DNA of 8,149 nt, taken from an uncultured Clostridium sp. Its GTDB lineage: Bacteria; Bacillota; Clostridia; Lachnospirales; Lachnospiraceae. How positions within the stretch are numbered: the stretch's first letter is position 1; each line of letters opens with the position of its first letter. The stretch covers positions 1 through 8,149 of the forward strand of contig CALELW010000137.1 of the NCBI GenBank assembly GCA_937902905.1, in the 5' to 3' direction. The translations under genes were made by a program, and so were the position numbers. This document shows, piece by piece, positions 7,173 through 8,149 of this stretch. Below the pieces are notes generated by a model that was not told where the DNA came from, searched no databases, and saw nothing but the letters and a program-made list of their open reading frames with translations.

Positions 7173-7373
7173 TCCATACATTTTTTTCAATTGATAATCA
7201 TAATTTGTCAATACGGTATTTGCTGTCAAATCCCCCGCCGATACAGCCATAGCATTTCCTAAATTAACACGCGACACATCAACCATTGTTGCCGACATTA
7301 CAAGCATAGGAACAAGCACTACCACCAAAAATACTGAAATTGCACCTCTTCTTTTCAAAACAAACCGAAACAT
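7170..7373 (-). CDS. N-terminal anchor piece of the TadG-like protein (67 residues before the UGA)
   Basis: Starting at the ATG at 7373 with GAGGAG 8 nt upstream, this frame encodes MFRFVLKRRGAISVFLVVVL and so on to KKMYG before UGA. It contains the basic leader, one membrane helix (about 11-30) and the conserved VDVSRVNLGNAM segment. The pilin-like RRG|AISVF context has Phe, not Glu, at +5, so prepilin peptidase cleavage is not expected and the helix should stay as a signal anchor. If termination at the UGA is efficient, only this 67-residue peptide is made. It lies 16 nt after the upstream TadE-like gene. Confidence 0.7.
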   Translation of the reverse strand: MFRFVLKRRGAISVFLVVVLVPMLVMSATMVDVSRVNLGNAMAVSAGDLTANTVLTNYDYQLKKMYG

Positions 7374-7389
7374 AATCCTCTCTCCTCAT

Positions 7390-8049
7390 CTATTTAAACT
7401 TGTTAATTAGGTCATTTACCTTTTGAAATATATCTTTAACCTTCGCCGCAAATGATGTTCCATCCAAAATATCGCAAGCAAAATCAACATTACGGACAAA
7501 TTCCGGTACATCTGTTACCGAAGCCTGTGAACAGGAAGACGCCTTAAATATCATTAAATTATCTGATCCAATAAACTTAATCGGAAATTTAATCTGATAA
7601 GATGCTTCCACAACAAAATCTCCATAAAGTACATGATTTTTATAATCTGACTTTACCTGACTTCTTTTTACCTCCGGAGCATTTCCCATGAAAGTAAAAC
7701 CTTTGCTGATAATTTCTTTATAAACTTCGTTCTGAATTTCATCTTCAATCGTTTTCATAGACCCGAACAAATATCGATATGGTTCTGCGTCCACCTGCTC
7801 AGAATCTGTAATCATGGTTTTTCCTTCCTCTAAATTATCCCTCAAAGGATTTATCACCTTTTCTGCACCTATAATTGCATATCGACTTACAATATCATCA
7901 ATTCGTGCCTGTTGATAATAAATATTTCCCATCATCATTATGAAAAACAGGACAAAAAACATGATTGGAAATACAAAGGTCGCTTCCACAATGGCAACCG
8001 CTCCTGTTTCATCTCGTAATAAACTCATTTTTTCTCTTCTCTTTTCCAT
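7390..8049 (-). CDS. TadE-like pseudopilin / Tad pilus assembly protein
   Basis: The 219-residue protein starts MEKRREKMSLLRDETGAVAIVEATFVFPIMFF. A basic leader precedes a hydrophobic helix (about 17-41) ending MGNIYYQQARIDDIVSRYA, the hallmark of TadE-like proteins of clostridial Tad loci. Conserved later segments include AEPYRYLFG (88-96), a beta-rich stretch with SYQIKFPIKFIG (150-161) and VPEFVRNVDFACDILDG (181-197). The cleavage context is slightly unusual: after G16 the Glu (E22) is at +6, or at +5 if cleavage follows A17. It probably acts as a minor pilin or assembly factor on the outer membrane face. The ATG at 8049 is chosen over the GTG at 8100 because AAAGGAAAGGA lies just upstream and because 8100 falls in the arm of a strong hairpin; an internal ATG at 8028 also keeps the helix and is a lesser alternative. 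A TAG stop is followed 16 nt later by the TadG-like start. Confidence 0.85.
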   Translation of the reverse strand: MEKRREKMSLLRDETGAVAIVEATFVFPIMFFVLFFIMMMGNIYYQQARIDDIVSRYAIIGAEKVINPLRDNLEEGKTMITDSEQVDAEPYRYLFGSMKTIEDEIQNEVYKEIISKGFTFMGNAPEVKRSQVKSDYKNHVLYGDFVVEASYQIKFPIKFIGSDNLMIFKASSCSQASVTDVPEFVRNVDFACDILDGTSFAAKVKDIFQKVNDLINKFK

Positions 8050-8074
8050 AACAATTTCCTTTCCTTTAGTGGTA

Positions 8075-8111
8075 ATAACTTTTCGGTGGTAAAATTCCAC
8101 CGAAAAGTTAT
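8075..8111 (-). promoter_or_regulatory. Perfect 15-bp stem-loop in the leader of the TadE-like gene
   Basis: The arms ATAACTTTTCGGTGG (8097-8111 on the minus strand) and CCACCGAAAAGTTAT (8075-8089) pair without mismatch around a 7-nt loop (8090-8096). It lies about 25 nt before the ATG at 8049 and just upstream of the ribosome-binding site. No U-run follows on either strand, so it does not look like an ordinary intrinsic terminator. An intercistronic mRNA-processing or stabilising hairpin between a strongly expressed upstream gene (such as a major pilin) and the weaker downstream genes is plausible. Confidence 0.7.
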
Positions 8112-8126
8112 CAACAGAAACTCTTA

Positions 8127-8149
8127 CTAATTATTCTTCTTTTTTAATT
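8127..8149 (-). other. Possible 3' tail of an upstream gene
   Basis: The last bases allow two short Lys-rich C-terminal tails on the minus strand: IKKEE ending at TAA (8131-8133) or LKKKNN ending at TAG (8127-8129). Either could be the end of an upstream operon gene, but too little is present to choose a frame or name a product. Confidence 0.3.

Larger units (their letters stand above)
3876..7373 (-). pseudogene. TadG-like / DUF5702-type large anchored protein, interrupted by in-frame UGA at codon 68
   Basis: Read as one gene this is 1165 codons plus a TAG stop, with a single UGA at codon 68. The frame is identical on both sides: the starts at 7373 and 7139 differ by 234 nt, exactly 78 codons. 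Architecture in full-length numbering: basic leader and GAISVFLVVVLVPML anchor (10-30); conserved N-terminal region (VDVSRVNLGNAMAVSAGDL, YDYQLKKMYG) running across the stop into LASSNNTKDF; a long helical middle with ten Cys in the post-stop part; a Lys/Glu-rich linker at 618-643; a conserved block with FYISDYMLEMFSY (710-722), NYLYGKEVEYIIYGG (744-758) and a hydrophobic stretch (about 790-828); an amphipathic helical region (about 858-1053); and a terminal SDYLRMF module (from 1077). I recognise this as the DUF5702-like TadG equivalent of clostridial Tad loci; its role is unproven. The 3' frame is otherwise intact, so decay is very recent, or the stop is an error or is recoded. Confidence 0.75.

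Noticed and set aside
6989..7177. An overlapping minus-strand frame of 62 codons starting at an ATG just before the UGA, reachable by a -1 slip on the A7 run in the LKKM codons
   Set aside because: It leads away from the conserved protein, ends after 62 codons, has no ribosome-binding site and overlaps the true coding frame. Frameshifting cannot rescue the gene because the downstream frame equals the original frame.
8050..8100. Upstream extension of the TadE-like gene to a GTG at 8100
   Set aside because: The extra residues would be encoded from within the hairpin arm, there is no good ribosome-binding site before 8100, and the ATG at 8049 has a purine-rich site and gives a normal short basic leader.
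8092..8115. TTGATA as a possible -35 promoter element upstream of the TadE-like gene
   Set aside because: At 17-nt spacing the -10 position reads TACCAC, a poor match, and the region is occupied by the hairpin. A promoter is more likely further upstream of the operon.
8108..8116. TTATCAACA on the plus strand, one mismatch from a DnaA box
   Set aside because: It is a single imperfect copy, mostly formed by the arm of the hairpin, with no cluster and no replication genes nearby.

Overview
All genes in this window lie on the minus strand. They are tightly packed, with gaps of 14-19 nt or 4-nt overlaps, and read as one operon from about 8149 down to 1. The DNA is AT-rich. Ribosome-binding sites are mostly strong GAGGAG or AGGAGG types, and TTG and GTG starts are used. 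Together with the protein families, this points to a low-GC Firmicute, most likely a Lachnospiraceae-type gut clostridium. That assignment is inference from style and family recognition, not from a search.

The first part (8149 to 2370) is the minor-pilin and processing end of a Tad/Flp-like pilus or secretion locus. In transcription order it holds: an intercistronic leader with a perfect 15-bp hairpin; a TadE-like pseudopilin (7390-8049); a very large TadG-like, DUF5702-type membrane-anchored protein (3876-7373) interrupted at codon 68 by an in-frame UGA; a second TadE-like pseudopilin with a canonical G|xxxxE cleavage motif (2996-3856); and a TadV/CpaA-type prepilin peptidase with both catalytic aspartates (2370-2999). 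The core motor and platform genes (TadA, TadB, TadC) and the major Flp pilin are not here; they would be expected upstream, beyond 8149.

The second part (2355 to 1) is a signalling module: a membrane-anchored protein with TPR-like helices and WG repeats (1051-2355), a complete PP2C-family Ser/Thr phosphatase (284-1036), and the beginning of a eukaryotic-type Ser/Thr protein kinase with an N-terminal zinc ribbon (1-287, cut by the window edge). Phosphatase and kinase overlap by ATGA.

The inferred picture is a Tad-like machine whose pseudopilins are matured by the encoded peptidase and whose assembly or activity may be controlled by reversible Ser/Thr phosphorylation. The most striking sequence event is the UGA at 7170-7172. 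The reading frame is the same on both sides and the protein continues sensibly across it, so it is a point nonsense change (or a recoded or read-through stop), not a frameshift.
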